Below are positions 43,560 through 54,189 of a stretch of 64,000 nucleotides of DNA, one piece after another; position 1 is the stretch's first letter, and each line of letters opens with the position of its first letter. Where the stretch lies: positions 186,001 through 250,000 of the forward strand of contig JAUTXW010003817.1 of assembly GCA_030620095.1 (NCBI GenBank). Reading direction: 5' to 3'. The notes under the pieces are model-generated. The model was not told where the DNA came from and ran no database searches. It saw only the letters and a list, made by a program, of their open reading frames with translations. Both the position numbers and the translations under genes were made by a program. Source of the DNA: Kuschelorhynchus macadamiae. Its lineage: Eukaryota; Arthropoda; Insecta; Coleoptera; Curculionidae.

Positions 43560-44002
43560 TGTATCAGAGTTAGTTTGGCAAATTTATTTGATTGTTAATA
43601 GTGGGTATTTTCTCCCCTACAACGAATTACTTCATTTAAACGTCTTGGCATACTTCTAATTAAATTGTTGATACTATTCTCGGAGATCTGTTGCCATAAT
43701 ATCGGTAGAATTTCCAATAGCTATTGATTGTTCTCGGGTGCTGGTTGGTGATCCCTTAGTGCCCTTCCAAGCATGTCCCACACTTGCTCGATGGGAATCA
43801 AATACTTGATGAGTTTGGTGGGGACGGGCATTGTCGTCGATATAAATGAAATTTTCACCTATAACTACTTGAAAATTTGGAAGTATGCTCTGAACAACAT
43901 CGTCGGTGTACATCTAACTATTCATTGTCTTCCTACAGATATATAAATTTGTTCAACCGTCAAAGCAGATCCCTGCCCATACCATTATGGAACCTCCGTA
44001 GT
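43560..44002 (-). pseudogene. Tc1-like transposase, C-terminal part
   Basis: The minus strand reads YYGGSIMVWAGICFDG near 43995, YTDDVVQSILPNFQVVIGEN, FIYIDDNARPHQTHQVFD (second catalytic Asp region), then in another frame IPIEQVWDMLGRALRDHQP and ILPILWQQISENSINNLIRS with SMPRRLNEVI. This is the DDE catalytic core of a Tc1/mariner transposase, which cuts and pastes the element. The N-terminal part is at 48420-48931 and 51233-51255, displaced by insertions. Frameshifts are present near 43910 and 43800. Confidence 0.88.
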
Positions 44003-44193
44003 ATGAAATGAAATGAAAAACTTTTATTTCTCGAGACATACAATATGTATGGAAAACGTCAATACAATTATATTTAATTACCTAATTAATTAAAGCAGTT
44101 ACATACAACATAGAAGTGTATATAAAAACAAAGTACAAAGAAAACAATAAATTACTAAAAGTCATGACATTCAAAGTATTCTCTTAAACTATA
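44003..44193 (-). pseudogene. Element V 3' end: last RT codons, UTR and (ATTTC)n tail
   Basis: The minus strand gives SLREYFECHDF and a stop near 44155, then a short UTR and two ATTTC units at the junction with the Tc1-like transposase. The protein is continuous in sense with LFKRNVRDLLIKYS at about 45990-46030, on the other side of U2. Confidence 0.75.
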
Positions 44194-45989
44194 AAAGCTA
44201 TATATATAGATAGATAGATAGATAGATCTTTATTGATGTCAGTACACAACAAAATTGCATTTACACAAGTCAAAATAACAATAAATGAATAAAGGACAAT
44301 GTATTATGAAAGAAAATAATGCCTACATATTGATTTAAGCACAATACTATATAAAAATATAGTTATATAAGACATTCTTAAAAATAGTTAAAAAAAAACA
44401 ACATAAAAACATTTCTTACCTACGTACAAAAGTAAAATGCATAGGTTTGCAGTCAAACACTCCATAACAATTTTAAAAATTCTGAAAATTGATGCACAAT
44501 AGTCAGTGGATAATGCTAAAAAGTTTCAAATGTACCTATCATAATAAAATACAATTAGAAAATAATAAACATTTAAAAAAACACAGTAACCAAAACTAAA
44601 AGTTGGAAGCCAATATTGAAATACTCCTCAAAAGTATAAAAAGCATTCTGCAGACGGTATTTTTTCAAGGTGTTCATCTCTAAGCCTCTAATATAAGAGG
44701 GTAAGTAATTGAAAAACTTTGCACTATAATAGTTAGTGCCAACCCTAGCCCTAGTGAGGCGGAGATGGGTAATTATTAGATTAGCGCCATACCTTGTCTG
44801 ATAGTCATGTACATCGTGATGCGAGATGGAAAGCTGATGGTTTTGTCTGACATGCAAAAGACACTGCAGGATGTATATGCAGGGAAGAGTCATTAACCTA
44901 TATCTAATAAAACTCTGCCGACTTCAGCCCTGCTACAAGCCTTACACATCTTCTTTGTTGTTTAAAAATCAACTTAGCATGTGGAGAATGACCCCACTCT
45001 AGTACGGCATTAGACATGAGAGAGCCAAAGTAGCCATGGTAGGCTGCCAGAAGAGTTCCAGTAGATACACACTTAGGTTCCTGATCAAATAACTGGACTT
45101 TGATAGCTTCCTACCAAGCTGCATCACATGGTTTTTCCATGATAGCACAGTATCTAGAGTTACCCCCAGAAAATTCACTTCCTTGGAGTAATCTGCCAAA
45201 AATCTATGATCTTTTTTACCTTTACTCAAAGTGAAATATATTGATTGGGTTTTGCCAGCATTCATACACAGTCTGTTAGTGACAAACCAGTCTTCGATGT
45301 TTGAGGCAGTTTCAGAGATACCGAGTTTTCAATCTGCGAAGGAAGATAAGAAGTGAATGTTGTGGTATTGTCAGCAAACAAAATTAGGTTTCCCGCCGAT
45401 TAGAAGTTGTCAAGGTCATTTATATAAATCAAAAAGAGGACAGGACCAAGCACAGAGCCCTTGGGCACACCGCACTTGACTGCTCTACTCATGGATGTGA
45501 CTTGATTGCAAGATACAAACTGGGTCCTATCAGCTAAATATGATTTTAGGAGACCTATGCTCCCTGGCTGAAAACCATAATAAGGAAGTTTCTTCAGTAG
45601 GATCCCATGAGAAACGCAATCGAACGCCTTTGTAAGATCTAGACAGCAGACATAAGTATCGCAGCCATTCTCAAAACTTTCAATCACATGCCGCACAAGA
45701 CAGTCAATAGCATGAGCAGTAGTCCTTTTGGTATTGAAACCAAACTGCTGTTGGAAAAAGAGGTTATTTGACTCGAAGTGTCTTGTAATCTGTGCTTTCA
45801 AGATGGTCTCAAACACCTTGGATAGGATCGGTAGCAATGAGTTAGGGCGATAATTAGTGAGATCATCTGGAGAGCCCTTATTTTTAAAGATAGGGACAAC
45901 TTTTGCTATTTTGAGTACTTTGGGGAAAACCTGGAGTGCTATGGCTTGGTTTATAAGTCTGGTAAAGCGATATATTATCACATTTTTTT
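44194..45989 (-). mobile_element. Element U2: 5'-truncated non-LTR element with 7-bp target duplication
   Basis: The insertion is flanked by AACTATA at 44187-44193 and 45990-45996, and it splits the last codons of element V. Its 3' tail is (ATCT)n, seen as TAGA repeats near 44207-44226. It contains an RT from the fingers to the end. The matching flanks make this one of the best-defined insertions here. Confidence 0.88.
44573..45985 (-). pseudogene. Element U2 reverse transcriptase
   Basis: Frame 45981-45400 has IAKVVPIFKNKGSPDDLTNY, QQFGFNTKRTTAHAIDCLV, CCLDLTKAFDCVSHGILLKK (motif A) and CGVPKGSVLGPVLFLIYIND. Near 45370 the catalytic box reads LILFADNTTTF (Asp changed to Asn). Frame 45265-44999 has GKTQSIYFTLSKGKKDHRFL and VNFLGVTLDTVLSWKNHVMQ. 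Frame 44893-44573 has HDVHDYQTRYGANLIITHLR and FFNYLPSYIRGLEMN. GVPKGS replaces GVPQGS. Three frame changes occur. Confidence 0.88.
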
Positions 45990-46091
45990 AACTATATTTA
46001 ATTAGCAAGTCTCTTACATTTCGCTTGAAGAGTGGAATGCTTTTTAAATTTTTCAAATAGTCAGGTAGGCGATTATAATGCACGAGAAAGA

Positions 46092-47027
46092 TCAAAGTTG
46101 ACATAAGGTTTTGTTCTTTTCATCTAAATTTGTCATAACACATTTAATGAGCCTTAATAAAGCATCTTCTGCAGAAAGTCCTTCACGAAATCCAAATTGC
46201 GAAGTACTCAATATTTGATTGAACGCAACAAAGTGTTTAAGATTCTCACAAAATGCATTTTTAAAGAGTTTCGAGAAAACAGAAAGTAAAGAAATCCCGC
46301 GATAATTATGAAGCTGATCCACTGTCCCTTTTTTGTGGATAGGGATTACCACACCCTGCTTTAACAAGGATGGAAATAATACATCATCAAATGACTTATT
46401 AATTAATGCTGCCAGTGGATATTTAATGTATTCCACCACGTGCCCTAACACTGAACAAGGAATTTCGTCAAAACCCTGAGAATATTTTTTAATTACTTTT
46501 TTTAGTATTACGCTAACTTCCTGTTAATATTCAGATTTTGTTGTAATTGATTTTGCTGGATGAGCGCTTTAGGTGTTTCAATAAAAAAATTATTAAATTC
46601 TTCAGCAGAATTGTTGATGTTAATTAATCTGTCACCGTTTTTAAGTTCACTCGGTACACATTTAGGTGCATTGGCCGAGGTTTCATTTTTTATGATTTTC
46701 CATGCTGCAGCTGATTTATTTTCGGCTGCTAATATTTGATTATTAAAAAAGTTATGTTTGGCAGTATAAATAATGGTTTTGTGCGTTTTTTTAGAGCTGA
46801 GTACAGTTCGTAGAGAAGAGTGGAATTAGTTTTTTATAGGCTTTAAAAATATCACGCAACATTTGTCCCGTATTTTTAATTTCATTTGTTACCCATTTGT
46901 TTGCCTTTTTTTGTTTACTACTTTTTACATGACGTTCTTCAGGAAAGCAAATTAAGATTATTGTGTTAAACTGATTAAAAAAAGAAGTAAATATTTCATC
47001 TGTATTGTGGCTGTGTTCAAAACACAC
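46092..47027 (-). pseudogene. Element V linker and RT N-terminal half
   Basis: The linker gives KKANKWVTNEIKNTGQMLRD and KAYKKLIPLFS. Frame 46451-46092 gives VVIPIHKKGTVDQLHNYRGI, SLLSVFSKLFKNAFCENLKH and TSQFGFREGLSAEDALLRLI, then breaks near 46095 just before motif A. The sequence jumps to NRLPDYLKNLKSIPLFKRN at about 46070, so motif A, YADD and most of the palm are deleted. Confidence 0.8.
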
Positions 47028-47048
47028 ATTCCAATTTTCAGTGGCTAC

Positions 47049-47768
47049 TTATTCAATAAATGTATTAATATTATGTTTAGATTTAAAATTCCTATAATAA
47101 AAAGACGAAGTAGTTGTGACAATAGGACTACACAGGCAAATAACACGTTGCATGTAGTGATCAGACAGATCACAAAAAACAATACTACAATCTAGTTCTG
47201 CTAAATTTGCGTTAGTAAAAATGTTGTTTATAATTGATTTATGATTGCCCTGAATTCTAGTGAAATCATTTATACACTGAGAATATCCATAAGCAGAGAA
47301 TAAATGCAACAGTGATTTTGATTCTGTCGATGAATTATTTACGTCTAAATTAACATTAAGGTCTACACATATAAATGCTTACTGAAAAATATTTTCTAGA
47401 TAATATATGGTCAAGGAACTCTACAAAATCGGGAAAACTACTCCGAGGCGGCCTATATAAACATAATATATTAAATTCCCTATTAGAATAAATAATTTTT
47501 GCAGATATGAATTGAAATATGAAATATTTTGAAATTCTATACATTTTTTAACAAAAATGGCTACTCCACAACCTGCAGAGTCAGAGCGACAATGAAAATT
47601 AGCAAATATATAATTTGTCAATCTAACATGCTGAATTTCAGCTTCTGAAAACCAAGTCTCAATCAAACATACAATATCTGGAAGATTAAGGGACTGGATC
47701 CTTGGCTGAGTGCTGTCCCTGAATTGGGTTGGGATTTTTTTTGCAACTGCCTTTGTATGGATGAACAT
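47049..47768 (-). pseudogene. Element V endonuclease
   Basis: Frame 47768-47421 has LPDIVCLIETWFSEAEI (catalytic Glu) and GCGVAIFVKKCIEFQNI. Frame 47544-47356 has EFNILCLYRPPRSSFPDFVE. Frame 47309-47049 has HKSIINNIFTNANLAELDCS and FCDLSDHYMQRVICLCS with the terminal SDH block intact. The first catalytic Asn block is missing because of the ORF1 junction. The GDFN block falls in a frame break near 47360. Confidence 0.8.
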
Positions 47769-48228
47769 AATTTCTTAGAACAAACTCAATAAGCTTCCTT
47801 TTGAACGAAGGTGGTCTCCTTATCCTTGAAATAGGCATGTAGCCAGAGGCTTTGTTCTTGAAAAAAAGCAGAAAACTGATTGACATCTTTTCCTTATTGT
47901 TAAGTTCTTCGATTTTTTTAGTCAAAGCCTTATTATATTCATTCAGTCTTTCCAAGTGAGCGGTGAACTTCTCAGCGTCTGTAGCGTCCTTTTCGAAACT
48001 TAGGCTAGAGCTTTTAATTCGTGCAATATATTCCTCTCTGATTTTTAGTTCTTTTTCGAGTGCTTCGAGTTTAGTTTCGTAGTGTTTTTTGAACTCTTCA
48101 ATCTTGAGATGTTGGATTTGACAATTTGAGGAACAGAATATTCTATAACCTCCTAATTTAATAATTTCGCTAGCCCGATCCATGCAACTAGGGTTGAAAA
48201 CTGCATGGTAAAACACACAACAACACAA
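47686..48228 (-). pseudogene. Element V ORF1: zinc finger and coiled coil, truncated
   Basis: The frame begins CCCVFYHAVFNPSCMDRASE and IIKLGGYRIFCSSNCQIQH, a Cys/His finger like that of element A. A coiled coil follows (KKHYETKLEALEKELKIREE and LERLNEYNKALTKKIEELN). The basic end (SRIRRPPSFKRKLIEF) runs into a short unrelated tail near 47720, where the endonuclease frame takes over. The SGNH-like domain seen in element A is missing, so a deletion joins ORF1 to ORF2. Confidence 0.75.
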
Positions 48229-48419
48229 AGTTTAAAAATTCCTTGTTTCTGCAATATTTGAAAGATCGTTGCATCTTGAGGTAATAGTCACAATAATAAA
48301 GAAGTGTGTTGCTTAAACTCTTAACAAATGCTAAATGTTTTTAGTAATTATTGCTTGATCTCAATGCAGAATAACAAACACTGTAAATCTGGAACGCAGT
48401 CGACCCTACTGGTATTGCA

Positions 48420-48931
48420 AACAAATTAAAACTTTTAGGTTGACTAATTCCTTCAAACTCGTACGCGTCGGCTGTCACTAAAGAGACCAAACCGAGATTC
48501 ATCAGCGAACAACACTGAGTTCCATTCCATATTGAAATGTTGATGTTCCCTTGCCCAATTTAAATGATCCTTACGGTCAGCCGGTGATAAGCGAGGTGCT
48601 CGATATGCCCTATAACTTCTTAAGCCAAACTCCCAAAATCATTTTCTGATGGACTGAACACAAAGAGTTACTTCATGAACTCCACGCACGGAAGTTTTTC
48701 TTCGAGACGCACGAATAGTTGGATCTCTCGTGACTGATAGCCCGTAAATAACGATCTTGAACAGCCGTTGTACGACGCGATCTGCCAGTTCTTGGCCTTT
48801 CCTGAACAGAATCTTGTGTAAAAATCGATTCCATAATCTGTTAATGACATTGTGTTGTTCCGAATTCTTGAGCTACGCCCACCTGATGAAGTCCTTGGAA
48901 CATTCCTTCAGCCCCAAGTGCTTGATGTTCA
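48420..48931 (-). pseudogene. Tc1-like transposase, DNA-binding region and first catalytic Asp
   Basis: The minus strand reads SEHQALGAEGMFQGLHQVG near 48920, TGRSRRTTAVQDRYLRAISH near 48780, and NMEWNSVLFADESRFGLFSD near 48520 (first Asp of the DDE triad in FADES). It ends at SDSRRVRV near 48455, where element V starts. The first codons (MDRRHHL) lie at 51255-51233, across the hAT insertion. Frameshifts and stops are present. Confidence 0.88.
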
Positions 48932-49439
48932 CTTAAATGTAGTGGCGGCTATTCAGGTGAAGTAGGTGAATTGCTACTTCTCCAGGAAAAATAAACAAGC
49001 AAACATCTAACTATATTTATTATATATCTCTTAAAATTTAAGTTTTTACATTCATTTATTCACCTAATTGGCAAAAAATAAACTCGAATAAATATTTTAT
49101 TTGACCGTTGGCGGCATGTCTTTAACAATGGCGCAAACCGCTTAGACATTGCTGGAGGTGCTATGTTTAGTTTACGATCTTCCTACTACGTTGCCATGAC
49201 AACGCGTTCGCGATGACGTCGACCGCATGGAAGATTAGTGTTAACCAGCGCCATACAAGGCTCTCGGTGAATTGCTAACGCAGTACGCTACAGCCACGTG
49301 TCGTTCAGTTTGGGGTGGTTGTTTACTTTTATTGTCACGGATTTCGCTGCAACCGGTTAGTTCCTTTCCAGTTTACTTGACTGTTTTGTGTTATATTATT
49401 TATTTATGGTGTTACAACTTTATTAGGTGTCGGGTTTAT

Positions 49440-50100
49440 TAATTTATATTATTGATGAATCCGATCACGGATGTGGTTTGCATTTTGTTGGAAACTCCAT
49501 TTAATCGATGGAAGGAACAAGATCAGAGTTTTAATCGTCATCCTGGTTTTCGGCGTACAAATGGTTATGTAGTAGTCAAATATTACAAAAATTGTTTTGC
49601 TGGCCTTGTTTACTAGTTTCCAATAAATATCCATTGTGGAATAAGGAAGGATTTGCAGGTATGTTAAATATACGAAGATCTTTACATAATCATGAAGACT
49701 CGGCGGAGCATTTAAAATGCGAATTAATGCTAAAAACATTTGTAAAAAATCAAAGCACTATAGCTGACACTTTAAAAGAAAATGCTAAACTATATAAAAT
49801 ACATTTTAACGAAAACGTCCGATTAAATAGACTATATTTATTATATATCTCACAAAGCAAGCACATAAATATGTGCTTGCTTTGTACCTTGTAAACAAGA
49901 GTTAGTCTTTCGCGGCCATGATGAGATCAGTGAGTCAATAAATAGGGGGACTTTAAAAAAAAGTTTTTAGGTTTATTAATATCGAGAAGTTCTTAAGAAC
50001 TAAAAGATCATCACAAAATAATTAAAAATGTTTTTACTGGTGACTCGAAAACTATTCAAAACGAAATGCATTTCTGATTATTTAAATTAAATGAAATAAT
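49440..50100 (+). pseudogene. hAT transposase, N-terminal part (TTF-type zinc finger)
   Basis: The plus strand gives LLETPFNRWKEQDQSFNRH, then LFCWPCLLVSNKYPLWNKEG (Cys motif), LHNHEDSAEHLKCELMLK with its His residues, and NENVRLNRLYLL. In later frames come ELVFRGHDEISESINRGT and FTGDSKTIQNEMHF. This order matches ZMYM1/PRKRIP-like hAT transposases with a TTF-type finger. Several frame changes and stops are present. Confidence 0.8.
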
Positions 50101-50159
50101 GAACACACAGTTTTTTTCTGTGCATATATATTCTCTATTGGATCAAATTTTGGACCAAT

Positions 50160-51060
50160 TTGACTATAAACATAAATAAATTAATAGGGCAATGTTACGA
50201 TGACACAAGTGTGATGTTCAAAAAAAAAAAAAAAAAAAAAAAGCGCCGCAGGCTGTATATGTCGAATTTTTTTGCAAGCCTTAGTGGTATTCCCTCATTT
50301 TCATCAGTCAGCCAAACGAACGTATACTCTTACATCTGCATCTATGAGGCGTATACCAACAATTACAGAAACTCGTTGGTAAATGTGATTGTTCAAGTTG
50401 CGTTCTTCAAAAAAAATCGTTTGACATTCATTTTTGCATATCCAATATAAAACGCTGTCGTGAGGCGCTCTGTAATTTTAATACCATGTTTGATAAAGCA
50501 AATTCTATTACAGAAATAAATTATTATAAACGTGAGTTTGCTAAGCTTTCACCTGAAGTAATTATTGCTAAGTATAGAACCCTTTTTTATGAAATATTGG
50601 ACCACATTTTAATGGAAATGACTCTAAGCTTTTAAGATTCTGAAAAACTTACATTTTTATGTTGGGCAGATTTTGCTAAATTTTCCGGATATAGTTTAAA
50701 TTTTCCGACTGGCCGGTTTGAAAATTTGTTACAGTTATATGGGGAAATATTTTCAAAAAGTCAACGACTTAAAAATGAGCCTGGTCTTATTTTTGCCAAT
50801 GACAGTAATTGGAATATATCCCTGCAAGAGCAAGTGAAAAAAATTAATGAAAATAAAGATATTTTAACCAAGCAAGTGTTTTCCCTTATTTTGACAATAC
50901 TGTCGAGAAGTGCTTCAGTGGAAAGAAGTTTTTCTTACCTCAAAGGTGTAAAAACTTATTTAAGAAATACAATATCTCAAAAAAGACTTACTTCTCTAGG
51001 CAATATTTCAATTTAAAAAGGAATGTCTGGAGGAGATTAGGGCAAGTCATCCATTTTATG
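50160..51060 (+). pseudogene. hAT transposase, catalytic remnant and dimerisation domain
   Basis: LIGQCYDDTSVM near 50180 resembles the CRGQ.YD block and is followed by a 23-base A run. From 50490 come NTMFDKANSITEINYYKREF and YEILDHILMEM. Frame 50726-51016 gives SASVERSFSYLKGVKTYLRN with TISQKRLTSLGNISI, the hAT C-terminal dimerisation signature. The protein ends ASHPFYEE near 51060. It is broken but clearly hAT. Confidence 0.88.
50220..50242 (+). repeat. Poly(A) run inside the hAT coding remnant
   Basis: About 23 consecutive A bases interrupt the hAT protein after CYDDTSVM. Confidence 0.9.
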
Positions 51061-51232
51061 AGGAATAAATAAATTTGCTGCTATGAAGGATAGGAGAATT
51101 GATTTAGTATACAAAATTTAGTCGTAAAAAATATTCTACCCCTTCCAAATATAAAAAAAATTCTGAAAAAAAAATTATTGCAATATTTTCTTGCTTCATT
51201 TGCTTTACTTTTTCACCCGCGAGCTGCCACTG

Positions 51233-51255
51233 CTTAAATGATGTCTTCTGTCCAT
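51233..51255 (-). pseudogene. Tc1-like transposase start, cut off by hAT
   Basis: The minus strand reads ATG GAC AGA AGA CAT CAT TTA AG, giving MDRRHHL; the frame continues after the hAT at 48931 with SEHQALG. The join through the target duplication is exact, so the hAT entered about seven codons into this gene. Confidence 0.85.
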
Positions 51256-53160
51256 ATTGATAGCAAACTTTTATCTTTAGCACTTTATTCATGAATGAAT
51301 GATAAATTGTTATTTTCAATATTTTCTTTCAACTACACACACGTATTTCAAACTAAAAATAATATTAAATGTACACAAAAAAGTGGGTTTTTGACAATTT
51401 GTTTACGTTAAGATTACGAAGAATAGAGACTACATTCGGACGCGAGAAAGAAAGCTTCGAAAATGCCAAATGTGATTTTGGCGAAACGTCAGCAAAACTG
51501 TTCTTTTCAGAACGACAGTAGTGAACGGATGTACATCTTAATCTAATGATTCCTCCTGTTGTATATTTAATTACCAGAACGAAAATGGGTCCTCCGCATA
51601 TATCTAGATTTTACAAATCACGGTGGATAAATCTTCCAAAGATGTTGTCACATATTCAGTTATGACAAATGTACCTCACAGGTGACATTTTTAATGAAGT
51701 AAATGATTAAAGTTTCAGGTGACCTTGACTTGCTAGAGTATTTTTATGGCGATGAAACCCATTTTATAGAGTCCTATGCAGTGCATTTCGATGACTATGT
51801 CTTGTCAATGTTAATCATGTTTAACTTTTTAATCAAAAATTAAATTATTGAACCAAATGTCCTGATTATTTTCATCTGATGATGTGCATCTAACAGACGA
51901 TGAATGTACTGCTTCCGAATTATCAATTTCCTCTAGGATAGATTACCATCCATTTTATTAACTTATAATGTTTTGTGTTATATATATATATTTTCTGTTC
52001 CAGAATTATTAACAAAATTTAATGGAAACAAACACGAAAAAGTCCTTAATAATAATTGTAAATACACTTTGGCTGCCTTCTTTCGAGTCAATGTATAAAG
52101 GAAGCAGGCAATTTGTAAACTTTCCTCTACCGAAAATATGATTCCTCGAATGATGTACCCCAAAAGAGAAAAATCCTCATGATGGAGATGAATTTCTGAA
52201 GAAAATGTAGACTAGAGATTAATAATTTTGGTTCAATTTTATACAGTAAATGACGAAAATATGGAATACACTCGTTTAATAATTAAAATTTTTTTATAAA
52301 AACACTCGGATAAGTGCATATTTTACACAAGCAACTATATGTACAGGATATTCCAAAAATGAAATATGATGCTCAAATTAATTTTTTGTATTGGAATTGG
52401 AATAAAAAATAAAAAAGTTGTCGATAAAATATGTTACGCATTTACTCCCTATTGATCATCAAATTACCTAAAAATATACCTCGTACAAAAATACTTTCCT
52501 TTACGAGGAAAGTAATACAATTTGATTTTTCATTTGTTTTGTTTTGTCTAATTGCTTTTTACATGTTTTTTCGCGTAACTTGTATATTATGACAATTTTT
52601 TTATATAGAGTAAATTTTTTGTTAAAATCAAAAATAAAAATGTTTTCCATATGTTACCTAAATTCACACATACGCTGATAAAATAAAAATACATATTTGT
52701 TAGGATTCATTTTCATATATTCATCTTAACAAGGGAAATTTCTAGTTTGGAAAGATTGAGCTGCAAAATTGCGGCTATAGAAACATCAGCGGCAAATTAA
52801 GATTTTTTCTACGTCTAAAAATAACCGTATAAAAATGCAGCGTTGTCAGTGTTACAGAGGACCTATATATCGTAGGTCCGAAATTAAATATTCATGGGAA
52901 GACTTACCCACTGTAAAGTAAACGTTAAAATATACGCCTTAAATATATATGCTCGACTGTAGCGTCATCGCTGAATGCGGATAAGTCTCGAACTAAAAGA
53001 TCCATAATATCCATAAACGAGATTTGGGTCCTCCCCCTCAATTTTTGTCAGGTGCTTCCGAACGTCAAATACTATCAGTTAACGGAAATCTATAGTTCCT
53101 CCGTATACGGAGGACCTATTCAATGCAAATGGCCTATTAAAAGAGGAGCCATCCACTTGA
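51256..53160. other. No gene seen; two palindromic spots
   Basis: AT-rich. The right terminus of the Tc1-like transposon should lie just after 51300, but I could not match terminal repeats. CTTTCCTTTACGAGGAAAG near 52495 can fold. GTACAGGATATTCC near 52347 resembles GTACAGGGTGTTCC near 63686. Confidence 0.45.
53097..53114. repeat. Perfect 18-bp palindrome
   Basis: TCCTCCGTATACGGAGGA reads identically on both strands. A looser GGACCTA...TAGGTCC palindrome lies about 240 bp earlier, near 52859. Confidence 0.9.
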
Positions 53161-53162
53161 GG

Positions 53163-53167
<5 letters not shown>

Positions 53168-53218
<51 letters not shown>
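53168..53218 (+). repeat. (TA)n microsatellite
   Basis: About 25 TA units just upstream of the mariner-like fragment. Confidence 0.95.
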
Positions 53219-53220
<2 letters not shown>

Positions 53221-53264
53221 TTAGAAATGAAATATTAGCTCTTATTTATCAACTGCCAGACGAT

Positions 53265-53606
53265 TTAAAAGAGAATATGGTGAAGATAGTGCTCCATACC
53301 GTACTGCCGTTCTTGTTATAGGATTCTAAATCAAAATTTTCAAACATGGATTGATAGACACGGCACTATCGATTTGCCAGCTAGAAGCCCTGATCTCACG
53401 CCCCTACAGTATTTCTTAGGGGAACGTTGAAAGAAGAAGTCTACAAAAATAGGAGCAATAACGTGGAACACCTTAAAACCAAAATTAGGGAGGACATCAA
53501 TCATATCAACCAAGGCGACGCAGTCAGAAATGCTATAGGTCGTTTGGAAATTATATATACAACATGTAAAGTAAAAGATGGAAATCATGTCGAAAATTGG
53601 CAATAA
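53265..53606 (+). pseudogene. Mariner/Tc1-like transposase C-terminal fragment
   Basis: The plus strand gives EDSAPYRTAVLVIGF near 53270 (the QDGAPPH-like block), FQTWIDRHGTIDLPARSPDL and TPLQYFLGER; after a frame change it gives EEVYKNRSNNVEHLKTKIRE and AVRNAIGRLEIIYTTCK. The RSPDLTPLD block carries the last catalytic Asp or a neighbour of it in this insect transposase family. The N-terminal two thirds are absent. The open frame on the opposite strand is a shadow. Confidence 0.8.
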
Positions 53607-53717
53607 CTTATGTAGTTTATTATTTAAATTAGTTTAGCAGTATTAAATTTAGTTAGCTATTGATATTAAATGTAGTTATTGATATTTATTATTAAAACAG
53701 TTTATGTCCAGTGGTGA

Positions 53718-53720
<3 letters not shown>

Positions 53721-53779
<59 letters not shown>
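53721..53779 (+). repeat. (TA)n microsatellite
   Basis: About 29 TA units. Confidence 0.95.
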
Positions 53780-53781
<2 letters not shown>

Positions 53782-53998
53782 CTATATTCTATAATAACGG
53801 TCTGCAGACATTTTCTTCTTCACTTTTCTCTAAACCGGATAATTGAAATGAAAAATGCCAAAATATATTTTTTTTTATTTACAATAAATACTCCGGATTC
53901 CGAAGCATATACGCGGAAAACAAAAGGGACACATATAAAATAGTATCGTTTTTTTCCAAACTGTACCCCAGGAAAGTTTTTTTCATGCCCATTGACAT

Positions 53999-54119
53999 AC
54001 CGGTGTTTTTATATGATGGTCGCAGCCTACTACCCTTACTTTTAAAGCTTTCTTCAGGAAAAAAGCGCAAACATTTTAAAAAATGTAAGTTATGTGAAAA
54101 CCGTCCACTTTAGGTATAG

Positions 54120-54189
<70 letters not shown>

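Larger units (their letters stand above)
45990..48440 (-). mobile_element. Element V: internally deleted CR1-like element nested in the Tc1-like transposon
   Basis: It carries ORF1 (48228-47700), endonuclease (47768-47049), linker (47027-46460), RT N-terminus (46451-46092), then a jump to the RT C-terminus (about 46090-45990), and ends at 44003-44193 beyond U2. The 5' UTR probably reaches about 48440. The ORF1 type links it to element A. Confidence 0.8.
48940..51232 (+). mobile_element. hAT element with 8-bp target duplication
   Basis: The ends are TAGTGGCGGCTATTCAGGTG at the left and, on the other strand, CAGTGGCAGCTCGCGGGTG at the right, imperfect terminal inverted repeats. Both are flanked by CTTAAATG (48932-48939 and 51233-51240). 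The interior holds a degenerate hAT transposase on the plus strand. The target is the start of a Tc1-like transposase gene. Confidence 0.92.

Noticed and set aside
49449..49739. Minus-strand open frame of 96 residues
   Set aside because: It is antisense to the hAT transposase N-terminus, which has the recognisable zinc-finger residues.
53340..53603. Minus-strand open frame of 87 residues
   Set aside because: It is the antisense shadow of the mariner-like transposase, whose RSPDLTPL block is on the plus strand.
53704..53943. 79-residue frame with a Tyr-Ile run
   Set aside because: It is produced by a TA microsatellite.
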